Virus record (IMG/VR): IMGVR_UViG_3300030098_003590 | Location: 3,752 to 50,173 of that record | Strand: one strand, 5' to 3' | Length of the DNA stretch: 46,422 bases | DNA from: a virus | In this document: piece after piece, positions 32,915-40,740 of the stretch | Layout: every line of letters begins with the position of its first letter | Numbering within the stretch: position 1 is the stretch's first letter | Notes under the pieces: generated by a model | Told to the model about the DNA's origin: nothing | Database searches by the model: none | Seen by the model: the letters and a program-made list of their open reading frames with translations, nothing else | Position numbers and translations under genes: made by a program

Positions 32915-33121
32915 TCAGTAATAGCCCCCGACAATAGCAGGGGTTAAATCAACCGATTGAACCGTTTCCCAGTTAATCTCGTTAATGGATTCACGGCTTG
33001 TGATTTCTCCATCAACAAAGACCCAATGTGTTGGGTGGCGGTCAATTTGGTCAATAACCTCGCTATTTGCGAGAGTTACTTCTGTATGTCCAGTTTCATT
33101 CATAATTCTTAACTTAATCAT
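32915..33121 (-). CDS. Ubiquitin-like (beta-grasp) small protein candidate ending GGYY
   Basis: 68 residues: MIKLRIMNETGHTEVTLANS, a helix-like section, HWVFVDGEITSRESIN, then QSVDLTPAIVGGYY. The plan strand-strand-helix-strand-strand and the end 'VxLTPAIVGG' match MoaD/ThiS/SAMP-type beta-grasp proteins, which end 'V-x-PPV-x-GG'. Here two Tyr follow the GG, as if the C-terminus must be trimmed before activation. The gene stands alone between a promoter (TGCACTCCTTTATATA) and a terminator, so it is likely strongly expressed. Start ATG at 33121 has GGAGATGAT upstream. Family call is by eye; 60% confidence. Confidence 0.6.
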   Translation of the reverse strand: MIKLRIMNETGHTEVTLANSEVIDQIDRHPTHWVFVDGEITSRESINEINWETVQSVDLTPAIVGGYY

Positions 33122-33159
33122 AATATCATCTCCGATGTGTTTTCTCTACTCTTCCAAAG

Positions 33160-33175
33160 TATATAAAGGAGTGCA
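33160..33175 (-). promoter_or_regulatory. Promoter TGCACTCCTTTATATA for the ubiquitin-like gene
   Basis: TTTATATA is an archaeal TATA box. It starts about 40 nt upstream of the ATG, giving a 15-nt leader that includes the Shine-Dalgarno. The eight bases TGCACTCC upstream sit where TFB contacts the BRE and are the same at 42129 and 15159. It lies just after the stop of the gene at 33180. Confidence 0.8.
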
Positions 33176-33179
33176 AACC

Positions 33180-33293
33180 CTACTCCAAAGGGTAATCAGC
33201 ATCCTCAAGGGCCGCCAGTAATCCTATTCCTATTAATCCTGTGGCTAATCCTATTGTTGTTAATGCCGCTACTTTAACTAATTTTCCTAACAT
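33180..33293 (-). CDS. Tiny membrane protein (37 aa)
   Basis: MLGKLVKVAALTTIGLATGLIGIGLLAALEDADYPLE: one Gly-rich hydrophobic helix with a basic N-terminus and acidic C-terminus. Ends right at the promoter of the next gene. Confidence 0.5.
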   Translation of the reverse strand: MLGKLVKVAALTTIGLATGLIGIGLLAALEDADYPLE

Positions 33294-33746
33294 TTATTTC
33301 ATCTCCTTCATTATTTTTACAATTTTGTTATTCAATATCATTATTTGATTTTGAATTTTTTCTCGGAACTTTTTGTTCTCTTCTTCCATTTTAGCAATTT
33401 GCTCAATCAATTTTTCTTGAACTTTAGATTCAAGACTATCTAATCTATTATTGATAGATTCATTGAGTTTCTCAAAAATATCATTGTCTGTCATATTCAA
33501 CATAGCATTACTTACTTCCGCAGAAATAAGAACATCAATATCAGTTATTTTCTTCGTTAGATTTTCCATTTCATCACGAAGAGACATTTCAAGATTATTA
33601 TGTTTATTCTGTGTTCTGTGAATATGAATCGCTCTCTTTCTATGGGTGTGGCATTCATAACAACTTCTTTCCCATGATGCTGTTTTTGTGCTTTTAGTTG
33701 TAAATAGTTTACCACAATACTCGCATTTCTTTGTTATTCCTACCAT
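33294..33746 (-). CDS. Zinc-finger plus coiled-coil protein (150 aa)
   Basis: N-terminal CEYCGKLF ... CYECHTHRKRAIHIH gives a four-Cys zinc knuckle with basic/His tail. From residue 60 the protein is a long coiled coil (EMENLTKKITDIDVLISAEV ... KVQEKLIEQIAKMEEENKKFREKI). It may be a DNA-binding dimer. Confidence 0.6.
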   Translation of the reverse strand: MVGITKKCEYCGKLFTTKSTKTASWERSCYECHTHRKRAIHIHRTQNKHNNLEMSLRDEMENLTKKITDIDVLISAEVSNAMLNMTDNDIFEKLNESINNRLDSLESKVQEKLIEQIAKMEEENKKFREKIQNQIMILNNKIVKIMKEMK

Positions 33747-33748
33747 AT

Positions 33749-33988
33749 TTATTCAACCCTGTCCATCTTTTCGTATGCTCTTTGTTGTTCAAGATATGCA
33801 GTTAAAATCATATCTAGTTTTTCAGGTAGAGCATCAATAATACCTGCAATTAATCGTCGGTGAAGACTTAACCAAAGTCGATGATAAGTATTAATCACCA
33901 CTTTTGGTTCATCATTTTCATTCTGCGATATTACCAATGGTGGCATATCTGCTGAGTCAATTATTCTAAATTCTACATTTTTATTCAT
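33749..33988 (-). CDS. Unrecognised small protein (79 aa)
   Basis: ATG at 33988 with AAGGTTGGAATTAAT upstream is chosen over 34039. Contains VEFRIIDSADMPPLVISQNEN and a helix (HRLWLSLHRRLIAGIIDALPEKLDMIL). No family. Confidence 0.5.
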   Translation of the reverse strand: MNKNVEFRIIDSADMPPLVISQNENDEPKVVINTYHRLWLSLHRRLIAGIIDALPEKLDMILTAYLEQQRAYEKMDRVE

Positions 33989-34353
33989 ATTAATTCCAAC
34001 CTTTCTTTTTCTAATGCTACTGGGTGTTGAAAAAACCACCCAACATTTTCTCCTTCTTCGTCATACATATTCTCTCTCAAGTTAAGATTAGCAAATTTAA
34101 TTGCCTCGTCTGTTGGAGAATATGCGAGTTTAAATGCTCGCCCATAGTCCATATATAATCGAACATTGTGTCTTTTGAAGAACTTATTCAGACTAATTAA
34201 TAGAGCACGAATTGTGTTTATCATAGCCTCATCTGTTTGTTTAACTAATCCTGCATGAATTAGTGCATTCTTAAATTCTGCAATTTTTACATCCCTATTA
34301 TTCAAAAGAACATTAAGAACAACAGTTTGCATTGTTTCTGTTTTACTATACAT
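33985..34353 (-). CDS. Unrecognised helical protein (122 aa)
   Basis: Helix-rich (TETMQTVVLNVLLNNRDVKIAEFKNALIHAGLV, INTIRALLISLNKFFKRHNVRLYMDYG), possibly winged-helix like. It has its own TATA box (34409) and GAGGAATAAAA ribosome site. Confidence 0.55.
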   Translation of the reverse strand: MYSKTETMQTVVLNVLLNNRDVKIAEFKNALIHAGLVKQTDEAMINTIRALLISLNKFFKRHNVRLYMDYGRAFKLAYSPTDEAIKFANLNLRENMYDEEGENVGWFFQHPVALEKERLELI

Positions 34354-34408
34354 TTTTATTCCTCATTTGTGATTGTGTATGCGCCTTGAAATAACATCGA
34401 GTCGAGGG

Positions 34409-34416
34409 TATTTAAA
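34409..34416 (-). promoter_or_regulatory. TATA box TTTAAATA for the 33985-34353 operon
   Basis: TTTAAATA on the minus strand, about 55 nt upstream of the ATG. It lies just downstream of the tRNA-Arg gene and starts a new transcription unit. It lacks the TGCACTCC extension of the strong promoters. Confidence 0.5.
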
Positions 34417-34465
34417 GACCCCAAAAATGGCCGTCGTTAGGTCAAGGCTGGTCATTAGCGATAAA

Positions 34466-34540
34466 TGGCGGGCATAACAGGAATCGAACCCGTATCTTCG
34501 GCTTAGAAGGCCAAAATGCTATCCATTACACCATATGCCC
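34466..34540 (-). tRNA. tRNA-Arg (anticodon UCU)
   Basis: 72 nt plus an encoded CCA. The acceptor stem GGGCATA/TATGCCC is perfect, the anticodon arm has TTGGC/GCCGA around CTTCTAA (anticodon UCU), and the T-arm has GGTTCGATTCC. Discriminator is G. AGA is a common arginine codon in this AT-rich virus, so the tRNA may lift its translation. It is transcribed on the same strand as its neighbours. Confidence 0.93.
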
Positions 34541-34552
34541 ATAAGCCATTTA

Positions 34553-34933
34553 TCACTGTGAATACGCTTCCGCAAGCGCAAGGGCATTGATTACATTCTT
34601 AGTATGAATGATGCCTTCAATTCGTTGAATGTCGTCATTTTCGTTCCTATCCACCGAATTGACAACTAACTGTGCTACAATTTGAGCAAGTTTTTGTGGG
34701 CTTGTGTTCACTAACAAGCGGGTTAATTCCTCTTTTAAGTGGTCTTTGAACTGTTGATTTAACAAACAATCCATACATTCGACATTCTCCATTATTTCAA
34801 GACGATGGTTTGGTACTTTATACCAACCTATTCCTTGACATTTTTCGCATGGATGGTCGGGTTCAGGTTCCTGTGAATTAATATAATGTTGTTCTTTAGG
34901 AGAATTTAGTCTACCTTGTGCATCTCTTGTCAT
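34553..34933 (-). CDS. Zinc-finger protein (126 aa)
   Basis: ATG at 34933 with GGAGG upstream. CEKCQGIGWYKV and CMDCLLN form a four-Cys DnaJ-like zinc site in the first half; the second half is helical (TRLLVNTSPQKLAQIVAQLVVNSV). Overlaps the previous gene by one base. Confidence 0.55.
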   Translation of the reverse strand: MTRDAQGRLNSPKEQHYINSQEPEPDHPCEKCQGIGWYKVPNHRLEIMENVECMDCLLNQQFKDHLKEELTRLLVNTSPQKLAQIVAQLVVNSVDRNENDDIQRIEGIIHTKNVINALALAEAYSQ

Positions 34934-35193
34934 CAAAAGTCCTCCGTTGTGCTAAAGAAACGAACTCTCTTTTGATTCCAATATTGAAGTGAAACCATAG
35001 CAAGAATCAGCATATTATAGTTATGCGCTGATTGATTGACACGAAACTCTTCAACAGATAATTCATAAAGATTACGTGCAACTTTAACTTTTTCTGTAAC
35101 AATCTCTTCTTCCATCGCATCATGCAACGAACCAAATTCTTTCTTCAATTTATCTAATATTTTATTTTCAAATTCACTAAACATTTTATTCAC
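34933..35193 (-). CDS. Unrecognised helical protein (86 aa)
   Basis: MNKMFSEFENKILDKLKKEFGSLHDAMEEEIVTEKVKVARNLYE and a second helix; C-terminal FSTTEDF. Short distance to neighbours. Unknown. Confidence 0.5.
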   Translation of the reverse strand: MNKMFSEFENKILDKLKKEFGSLHDAMEEEIVTEKVKVARNLYELSVEEFRVNQSAHNYNMLILAMVSLQYWNQKRVRFFSTTEDF

Positions 35194-35296
35194 CTGCCTT
35201 TTCTTTTAATTCATTCAAGCAAGAAAAACAATAAGGTTTTTTTCTGCTTACTACTACATTACATCCAATACATCGGTTTGCTATTCTAATATTCAT
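35186..35296 (-). CDS. Mini zinc-finger protein (36 aa)
   Basis: CIGC and CFSC 16 residues apart form a four-Cys knuckle; basic patch SRKKPY between them. TAA overlaps the next gene's start by a few bases. Confidence 0.55.
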   Translation of the reverse strand: MNIRIANRCIGCNVVVSRKKPYCFSCLNELKEKAGE

Positions 35297-35298
35297 AT

Positions 35299-35592
35299 TT
35301 ATTCCTCCTGTGGTGGCTTCCATCCTCTTCGCCAAACTGTGCTATCTCTATAATTCGGATGAGTAGAAAACATCCATTTGATAAGTTTCCAAAGAGCATC
35401 TTTAAGCACCTCTTCATCACGATGACTAAATTCCCAAAATTTTTGACCGCCATAAATATGGGGGTTTTGATATTCAAAAATCAGTTCCTCAAGTTTCTTT
35501 TTCCATACCATGTAGTCTACATCGTTTTCATCTAAGGTTTCTGAAATCATCTGTCTCATTGTCTCTACTCTTTTATCTCTTACATAACTCAT
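35299..35592 (-). CDS. Unrecognised protein (97 aa)
   Basis: Trp and Arg-rich (VDYMVWKKKLEELIF, KFWEFSHRDEEVLKDALWKLIKWMFSTHPNYRDSTVWRRGWKPPQEE). GGAGGAATAAAT leader. Unknown. Confidence 0.5.
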   Translation of the reverse strand: MSYVRDKRVETMRQMISETLDENDVDYMVWKKKLEELIFEYQNPHIYGGQKFWEFSHRDEEVLKDALWKLIKWMFSTHPNYRDSTVWRRGWKPPQEE

Positions 35593-35594
35593 AT

Positions 35595-36269
35595 TTATTC
35601 CTCCATTAGTTGTTTTGGGTATCGTGGGTTTCGGGAATTATAGGCACGAACTCCTACATTATATTTCTTTGCGAAGTGATTCGCAGGAAACCAATCTGGT
35701 CGCCTATTGTTTCTCCATTCGGCAATATCCCATTTGCCTTCAAGATAGTAATGACGATAGGACTGTATTACAAATTCCCATTCGTCGTCAAATGTGTTCT
35801 TGATTCTGTATCTGTCATCCATAGCAATAGATACTGGTGTCAAAGAATCTTTATTGAATTGAAAATCAATAACCAAATCAGTATGAGAATTACATTGGAG
35901 TATTCTATGATATGAACCGTGTTCTATGATGTTTCCCTTTTCATCTTCTTTAGGGTAACGAATCTTGTGTTCTTCGCAAAGAGCCAATCCATGTTCAAAA
36001 AGCCACATAAAATTACAGAAAGATTGCCTCGCCCATATCGTTGAGGGGTGGTTTAGCATCGCTGGCTTCATCAGTTTTGACTCGTTAGCCTTGTGAAAAG
36101 CCTTAAGTTCACCCAAAGTCGGTTCTTTACCGTGTGCATTAACAAATTGCATATAAACAATATTAGTGTGCAGCATTTGACAGGTTTCTGTCGGCATTTT
36201 GATAATATGCTTATCAAGCATTTGTCGTGCTGATTCATGTGGGCATTTTGATAGTGCAAATATATTCAT
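35595..36269 (-). CDS. Conserved marine-virus protein of unknown function (224 aa)
   Basis: Begins MNIFALSKCPHESARQMLDKHIIKMPTETCQML, very close to the 'MNIFVLD-xDP-x-AA...CDKHVVKM-x-E' protein family common in marine phages, whose function is not established. It has several conserved-looking His (H11, H21, H34) that could bind metal. The C-terminus is basic (RRPDWFPANHFAKKYNVGVRAYNSRNPRYPKQ). Confidence 0.65.
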   Translation of the reverse strand: MNIFALSKCPHESARQMLDKHIIKMPTETCQMLHTNIVYMQFVNAHGKEPTLGELKAFHKANESKLMKPAMLNHPSTIWARQSFCNFMWLFEHGLALCEEHKIRYPKEDEKGNIIEHGSYHRILQCNSHTDLVIDFQFNKDSLTPVSIAMDDRYRIKNTFDDEWEFVIQSYRHYYLEGKWDIAEWRNNRRPDWFPANHFAKKYNVGVRAYNSRNPRYPKQLMEE

Positions 36270-36514
36270 TCTTCTTCCTCTTGAGACATATCATATACAT
36301 CGAAATACTCTTCCGCAGGAACATATTCCCTTATTTCAATTGTTAATTCCTTTAGGTTGGCTTCACGAATTGTTGCCAATCGCAACGATTCACTCCATGC
36401 TTGGCGTAAATCTTGCATTGTTTCATATTTTGTAATAGTTCTCTTTACAATCGTTCCGTCATCGTGAATAATATTCCCGTATGTTACTTTCATGTTCATA
36501 TATGTTAATTCCAT
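36266..36514 (-). CDS. Unrecognised strand-rich protein (82 aa)
   Basis: MELTYMNMKVTYGNIIHDDGTIVKRTITKYETMQDLRQAWSESLRLATIREANLKELTIEIREYVPAEEY: ends SQEEEE. The start has GGAGGACTAAAT. Unknown. Confidence 0.5.
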   Translation of the reverse strand: MELTYMNMKVTYGNIIHDDGTIVKRTITKYETMQDLRQAWSESLRLATIREANLKELTIEIREYVPAEEYFDVYDMSQEEEE

Positions 36515-36516
36515 AT

Positions 36517-36801
36517 TTAGTCCTCCTTAAATTCAAAGTCCTTGTTTTCGACTCGATAATACCATCGTCGAACCAATTCTCGAATTGTCTCACGGTCTGA
36601 TAAAACAGTCATCAAAGCCTCATGGTTGCGTATATCAAATGGCCCATGATTTGCTGATTTCTTATCTTCACGATTTGCAGTATAACCTACTCCACAGGCC
36701 ATAAGAACATCAAATAGTTGTTTCAATTGGTTAATTGAACCACTACCATATTTATCACTCAATAGTCTTTCTATATTCCATTTTGCTTGTTCTAAATTCA
36801 T
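36517..36801 (-). CDS. Unrecognised helical protein (94 aa)
   Basis: MNLEQAKWNIERLLSDKYGSGSINQLKQLFDVLMACGVGYTAN, then a helical C-terminal part. GGAGGAATAAAT leader. No motif. Confidence 0.5.
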   Translation of the reverse strand: MNLEQAKWNIERLLSDKYGSGSINQLKQLFDVLMACGVGYTANREDKKSANHGPFDIRNHEALMTVLSDRETIRELVRRWYYRVENKDFEFKED

Positions 36802-36803
36802 AT

Positions 36804-37064
36804 TTATTCCTCCTCTAAAATTTCTGCCAATGCATCAAATAACTTTTCTTGATAGAAAAGAAAGATTTGATGCTGTAATACTGTTGCTATGTTTTCTCCT
36901 ACATTGGATTCATCAATTACCCCATGATACAATTCCAATAATGTTGCTACTTCCATAATATCGACATAATACTGTGGAACAAGGCTTTCTACATATTCAG
37001 TAGTATATGAAGTGTCTCCATTATACTGCTTTAGATATTCCTTTGCTTCTTCTTTCCATAACAT
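36804..37064 (-). CDS. Unrecognised acidic helical protein (86 aa)
   Basis: LWKEEAKEYLKQYNGDTSYTTEYVESLVPQYYVDIMEVATLLELYHGV and a second helix ending EILEEE. Same gene-junction style as its neighbours. Confidence 0.5.
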   Translation of the reverse strand: MLWKEEAKEYLKQYNGDTSYTTEYVESLVPQYYVDIMEVATLLELYHGVIDESNVGENIATVLQHQIFLFYQEKLFDALAEILEEE

Positions 37065-37066
37065 AT

Positions 37067-37231
37067 TTATTCCTCTTCATCGTATGTACTCTTCAATACT
37101 CCCAATTCATGTCGAAGAAGACTTACACAAATTTTCCAATGTGAACTCATCTGTTCTTCGTATTGTAATGCTTTAGTAGCATATTCAAGTATTTTATACA
37201 AACATTCTCTTCTATTTTTATTCATTTTCAT
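37067..37231 (-). CDS. Small helical protein (54 aa)
   Basis: ATG at 37231 (or 37225). Helical, with one Cys pair (RECLYKILEYATKALQYEEQMSSHWKICVSLLRHEL); ends YDEEE. Confidence 0.5.
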   Translation of the reverse strand: MKMNKNRRECLYKILEYATKALQYEEQMSSHWKICVSLLRHELGVLKSTYDEEE

Positions 37232-37400
37232 ACATCCTTTTTATTGATATTTGGTATGCTTGATAAGGAGGCATACCTAAACTCCTTAGTTTTTTAAAGA
37301 CCCTTGTTCTGTTCTTTTCCGCCCAATAACTCCTGAGTAAAAACTCCTTCTTGTATGGTCGGTGATTGTGAATCGGGATTATATCTTTCATTAATTTCAT
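37218..37400 (-). CDS. Small basic protein (60 aa)
   Basis: KLMKDIIPIHNHRPYKKEFLLRSYWAEKNRTRVFKKLRSLGMPPYQAYQISIKRMYENE: basic, with a helix. Overlaps the gene upstream by about 100 nt in another frame, so it is less certain. Confidence 0.4.
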   Translation of the reverse strand: MKLMKDIIPIHNHRPYKKEFLLRSYWAEKNRTRVFKKLRSLGMPPYQAYQISIKRMYENE

Positions 37401-37572
37401 TGTAACAACTCTCGCAAATTTTGATTAGTATTTTATTGTCTACCTCTTCTAAGTTAAGACGCTGAAATTGAACCAACATATGATAGTCTGCACCTAAGAA
37501 ACATATATTGCACTTGGGCCTACTTTTACTTTTCTTTGCTACAACAAAGAACTTTTTAATCCAATTAATCAT
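37294..37572 (-). CDS. Small zinc-type protein (92 aa)
   Basis: ATG at 37572 after AAGGTG. CNIC and a later CESC form a four-Cys site, with basic N-terminus INWIKKFFVVAKKSKSRPK. The leader upstream holds the structured element 37595-37680. Confidence 0.5.
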   Translation of the reverse strand: MINWIKKFFVVAKKSKSRPKCNICFLGADYHMLVQFQRLNLEEVDNKILIKICESCYNEINERYNPDSQSPTIQEGVFTQELLGGKEQNKGL

Positions 37573-37594
37573 AATTACACCTTGAAAGGCATGG

Positions 37595-37680
37595 GGAAAA
37601 CAACTCATGGCAGGAGTCCATTTATTTCTGAGGTAGAAGAATGTTGTTTTTACTGAAAAAACCCCGTGAATAGGTGCAGG
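37595..37680 (-). promoter_or_regulatory. Structured leader element, copy 1
   Basis: Related to 40741-40830. AAAACAAC (37597-37604) pairs with GTTGTTTT (37643-37650) around a 38-nt loop with an inner TGG/CCA hairpin. Next to the stem is a conserved block read on the minus strand as CCTATTCACGGGGTTTTTTC. It ends about 22 nt upstream of the ATG of 37294-37572. In the second copy the stem bases differ but still pair. It may be a cis-regulatory RNA; no metabolite class is recognised. Confidence 0.5.
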
Positions 37681-37799
37681 AAAACTATCAATAAATTATG
37701 TCAAGGAAGTAAAATGACAAGATTTGTTTGATAATTTTTACTTTTAAACCTGCGGTTTCAAGAAAGGTCGTAAACTAAGCGCACGATTGCTTTTACCTT

Positions 37800-39104
37800 T
37801 CATTGAATATGTTCTTCAATCAATTGACTAGCCTTCATTTTTGTAAGGTTATCTGTTCTGCCTTCATAACCAAGACTAATCAAATAATTGATTTGCTTTT
37901 CTGTTGCTGGGTCTTGAGTCAATACTTTTTCCAAAACAGACAATTGCCTATTGGTCATTGTTTTGCCTAGAAGCATTTGCTCCTTAATACTTGATAGAAA
38001 CTCTCGTTCCCAATTATTACCAGCGAATGATTCGTCAAATATAGGCACACCATAATAGTCGCACATATTTTCAAACTCATCATTATTTGATTTTAGTGTT
38101 TCGTTTTGCTTAATTTCTTTAGCAATTGCTCTTGCTTTATCACGTTGTTCTCTTTCTTGTCGTTGTTTTTCACGAATAAGAACTTGTTCTAGTCTGCGCT
38201 TTTCATCTTCAATTGCTTGAAGACGACGCTTTTCGACATTCTCAGGAAGATTGTAAATACGCAAACGCTCCGCTTCTGCCTCTTCCGCACGAATACGGGC
38301 TTGTTCTCGTCGTTCTTCCGCCAATCTTCGTTTTTCTGCTATTTCAAAAATACGCTTTTCACGCTTTTCTTTTGCCTCATTAAATCGAGGTAAATACTGG
38401 GCTTGCATTACATAGAACAAAGACAAATCCTTCATTAGATTGTCATTAGGATAGCCTGTTGTATTAATCTGTGCTTTTGGATTTTCTGGATGATTCCATC
38501 GCCAAACGATAGAAGCCATCTTATAATCAGGAGAACCGAATTGACCATCTGCTCGCTTACGAATAACCTTTTCAGTATCATACCATTGTGTTTCAGGGTC
38601 ATAATACATTTTCTTTGTATCACGAACATTGTAGAATAAATCCATTTCTTTGACTGAATCAAACATCAATTCAAATCCTTCACCATTGGCTTTCCACCAT
38701 GCTTCGGCTTTCATTGATTTTGTTCGCACATCAATCCATGCTTGAATCTTTTCATCAGTAATAGCATCAACCGAAATACCCTCATCTTCTGCAATTGCTC
38801 GCATAATTAGATAAGTATTGATATGGTCGCTACCAACACATTCAACAATACCATTTTCAGTATTAGTAATTTGAAAATGATAAACTACAATATGTCCACA
38901 AAGACATTTACCTTGCCCCATTTGTGAGTTAGCGACCCAATCAGGAACTTCTTCGTTTCCTGCCCACCAAACTTCACCAGTAGCAATCCATTCTTCTTTT
39001 GCTTCATCATAATTATCAGCAACGGACAATTCAACCATTTTGCGCTTTAAGGCTCTATCCCATCGGCCATTACCTAATTCACGCTTTGCTACAATTGATT
39101 CCAT
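37800..39104 (-). CDS. Long charged coiled-coil protein with N-terminal zinc site (434 aa)
   Basis: N-terminal third has CLCGHIVVYHFQITNTENGIVECVG, a metal-binding CxCxH/C unit seen in some phage proteins. Residues about 235-330 are an extremely Arg/Glu-rich single helix (EKREKRIFEIAEKRRLAEERREQARIRAEEAEAERLR). The C-terminal 35 residues (ATEKQINYLISLGYEGRTDNLTKMKASQLIEEHI) match a small domain common at the end of phage ssDNA-binding and recombination proteins. Possible role: DNA-protein bridging. It follows a stretch of 190 nt with hairpins. Confidence 0.6.
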   Translation of the reverse strand: MESIVAKRELGNGRWDRALKRKMVELSVADNYDEAKEEWIATGEVWWAGNEEVPDWVANSQMGQGKCLCGHIVVYHFQITNTENGIVECVGSDHINTYLIMRAIAEDEGISVDAITDEKIQAWIDVRTKSMKAEAWWKANGEGFELMFDSVKEMDLFYNVRDTKKMYYDPETQWYDTEKVIRKRADGQFGSPDYKMASIVWRWNHPENPKAQINTTGYPNDNLMKDLSLFYVMQAQYLPRFNEAKEKREKRIFEIAEKRRLAEERREQARIRAEEAEAERLRIYNLPENVEKRRLQAIEDEKRRLEQVLIREKQRQEREQRDKARAIAKEIKQNETLKSNNDEFENMCDYYGVPIFDESFAGNNWEREFLSSIKEQMLLGKTMTNRQLSVLEKVLTQDPATEKQINYLISLGYEGRTDNLTKMKASQLIEEHIQ

Positions 39105-39106
39105 AT

Positions 39107-39274
39107 TTAGCCCTCCAAAATTGATTCGAGATAATCTCCAAGAAGAGAAATGACATAATTAGTTCCTCTATCTTGTTCAACAATACTCAATAAGTCTTCT
39201 AATATCTCATCAATATCTTCTTGCATCGCTTCTTCTTTTAAATGTTTAAGTGCTTCTAAATAAGTGTTCATCAT
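39107..39274 (-). CDS. Small acidic protein (55 aa)
   Basis: ATG at 39274 (or 39271) with GAGGTAGAT. Acidic amphipathic helix (MNTYLEALKHLKEEAMQEDIDEILEDLLSIVEQD). Co-translated with the helicase upstream. Confidence 0.5.
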   Translation of the reverse strand: MMNTYLEALKHLKEEAMQEDIDEILEDLLSIVEQDRGTNYVISLLGDYLESILEG

Positions 39275-39281
39275 ATCTACC

Positions 39282-40709
39282 TCATATAATTGCTGGTCTT
39301 GGACCACAAAAGAACAAATTCTTCTTAGCCCTTGTAATCGCTACATAACAAAGATTATTGCCTTCCTTTCCTGAAAGTGGGTGTGGCATTCTGTCAGTTG
39401 CGAGAATATATACATTATCTGCTTCAAGTCCTTTAGCCTTGTGAACAGTCGAAAGCATAATTTCACCTTCATCTTTTGTGTCAAAGACACGCTTAATCTC
39501 TTCAATAATTCCTCCAACGGTTGTTGCTTTGTTAATGAAAATCTGAATACAATTGGCTTTATCTTCAAGAGCCATCGCTTGATTCTGTTTCTTTTGCTGA
39601 ATTAGTCGTTGATAATTGTAAGCAAAGTCTTTTTGAAACAAACGCTCAAACTCCTCAACGCCCATGTTGTTGTTTTTACTAATTCTGTGAACGGCATTAA
39701 TTAAACCTTTTGTCATATCTCTACCGAGAATATACGCAGATTTGCCTTGTGAAATCAAGTCGTAAAATGCTCCAACCAAAGGAGCATTGTAAGGACAAAG
39801 AACCATATCGTTTCGTTGTGGATTAAATGCTGAATCTACTACAACAGTTCCTTCAATAGCGGAATCGGGCGCAGTAAAGTCCTTTACATATCTATTTGCC
39901 TCTTTAACAACCGAAAGTGGACATCGCCAAGTAATTGATAGCGGCAATTCTGTAATTTCACGTCCAGTAGTTTCAAGACGGTCACGAAATAGGCTAATTG
40001 AATTTGAATCAGCCCCACGAAATCCGTAAATCGCTTGATTTTTGTCGCCAACAATGATACAACGACCACCATTTACGCACTTTGAAATCATTTCTCGTTG
40101 TGCTTCATTGAAATCTTGTGCTTCATCTACGAACATTACATCAAAATTAGGGAATGCATAGTTGTTTTCAAGAGGCAACCAAATCATATCATCAAAATCA
40201 ACATGATAAGTTTGCGTTCTGCACATTGTCAAAATAGCAGGAATGCTCTCAATAGCCATGTTTTCTTCACGGTCTGAATCAAAGTTAATATTGTATTCAT
40301 TAATTAGAGCGTAAATTGCTGCCTTATCTGTGCCATTAACACGGCTTCCCTTTACCAAAGATACTAATTTCTTTAGTGGGAAAACATTGTAATCTCCACC
40401 CATAAGGTCTTGAATAATGTTATTGAGTTTAAAGTTATTTACCTTTGTTTTGATATTTGCACGAATAGCAGCAAGTCCAAAAGAATGGAAGGTTCTTGCT
40501 TGCATTCCTTCAGGAAGTTTCTTTGCTAATTCTTTAGCAATTGAACTATTAAAAGCGAGAAAAGCACTACTTGTTCCGTAAGGAAGTCTGTTTGCCGCTT
40601 CTACAATTGTTGTTGTTTTTCCTGTTCCTGCACCTGCATTTACAATTAGGTGGTTTTCGCTGTTTTCTATGCAATTAAAGATTGCTTCTTGTTCATGTGT
40701 GTGTTTCAT
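39282..40709 (-). CDS. UvrD/PcrA-family SF1 helicase
   Basis: 475 residues. Motif I is NAGAGTGKTTT (about residue 25), motif II is VDEAQDF (about 190), motif III GDKNQAIYGFRGAD, IV LSITWRCP, V TVHKAKGLEADNVYI and VI YVAITRAKKNLFF. It is shorter than PcrA (about 720), lacking parts of the 1B/2B domains. Used for repair, recombination or fork restart. A structured leader (40741-40830) lies upstream. Confidence 0.93.
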   Translation of the reverse strand: MKHTHEQEAIFNCIENSENHLIVNAGAGTGKTTTIVEAANRLPYGTSSAFLAFNSSIAKELAKKLPEGMQARTFHSFGLAAIRANIKTKVNNFKLNNIIQDLMGGDYNVFPLKKLVSLVKGSRVNGTDKAAIYALINEYNINFDSDREENMAIESIPAILTMCRTQTYHVDFDDMIWLPLENNYAFPNFDVMFVDEAQDFNEAQREMISKCVNGGRCIIVGDKNQAIYGFRGADSNSISLFRDRLETTGREITELPLSITWRCPLSVVKEANRYVKDFTAPDSAIEGTVVVDSAFNPQRNDMVLCPYNAPLVGAFYDLISQGKSAYILGRDMTKGLINAVHRISKNNNMGVEEFERLFQKDFAYNYQRLIQQKKQNQAMALEDKANCIQIFINKATTVGGIIEEIKRVFDTKDEGEIMLSTVHKAKGLEADNVYILATDRMPHPLSGKEGNNLCYVAITRAKKNLFFCGPRPAII

Positions 40710-40740
40710 ATTATCTACCTCTTAATATGTTGAATGCGAG

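Noticed and set aside
34530-34540. ACCATATGCC near 34530 as another copy of the palindrome
   Set aside because: It is the 5' end of tRNA-Arg (acceptor stem), and lacks the second half of the palindrome.
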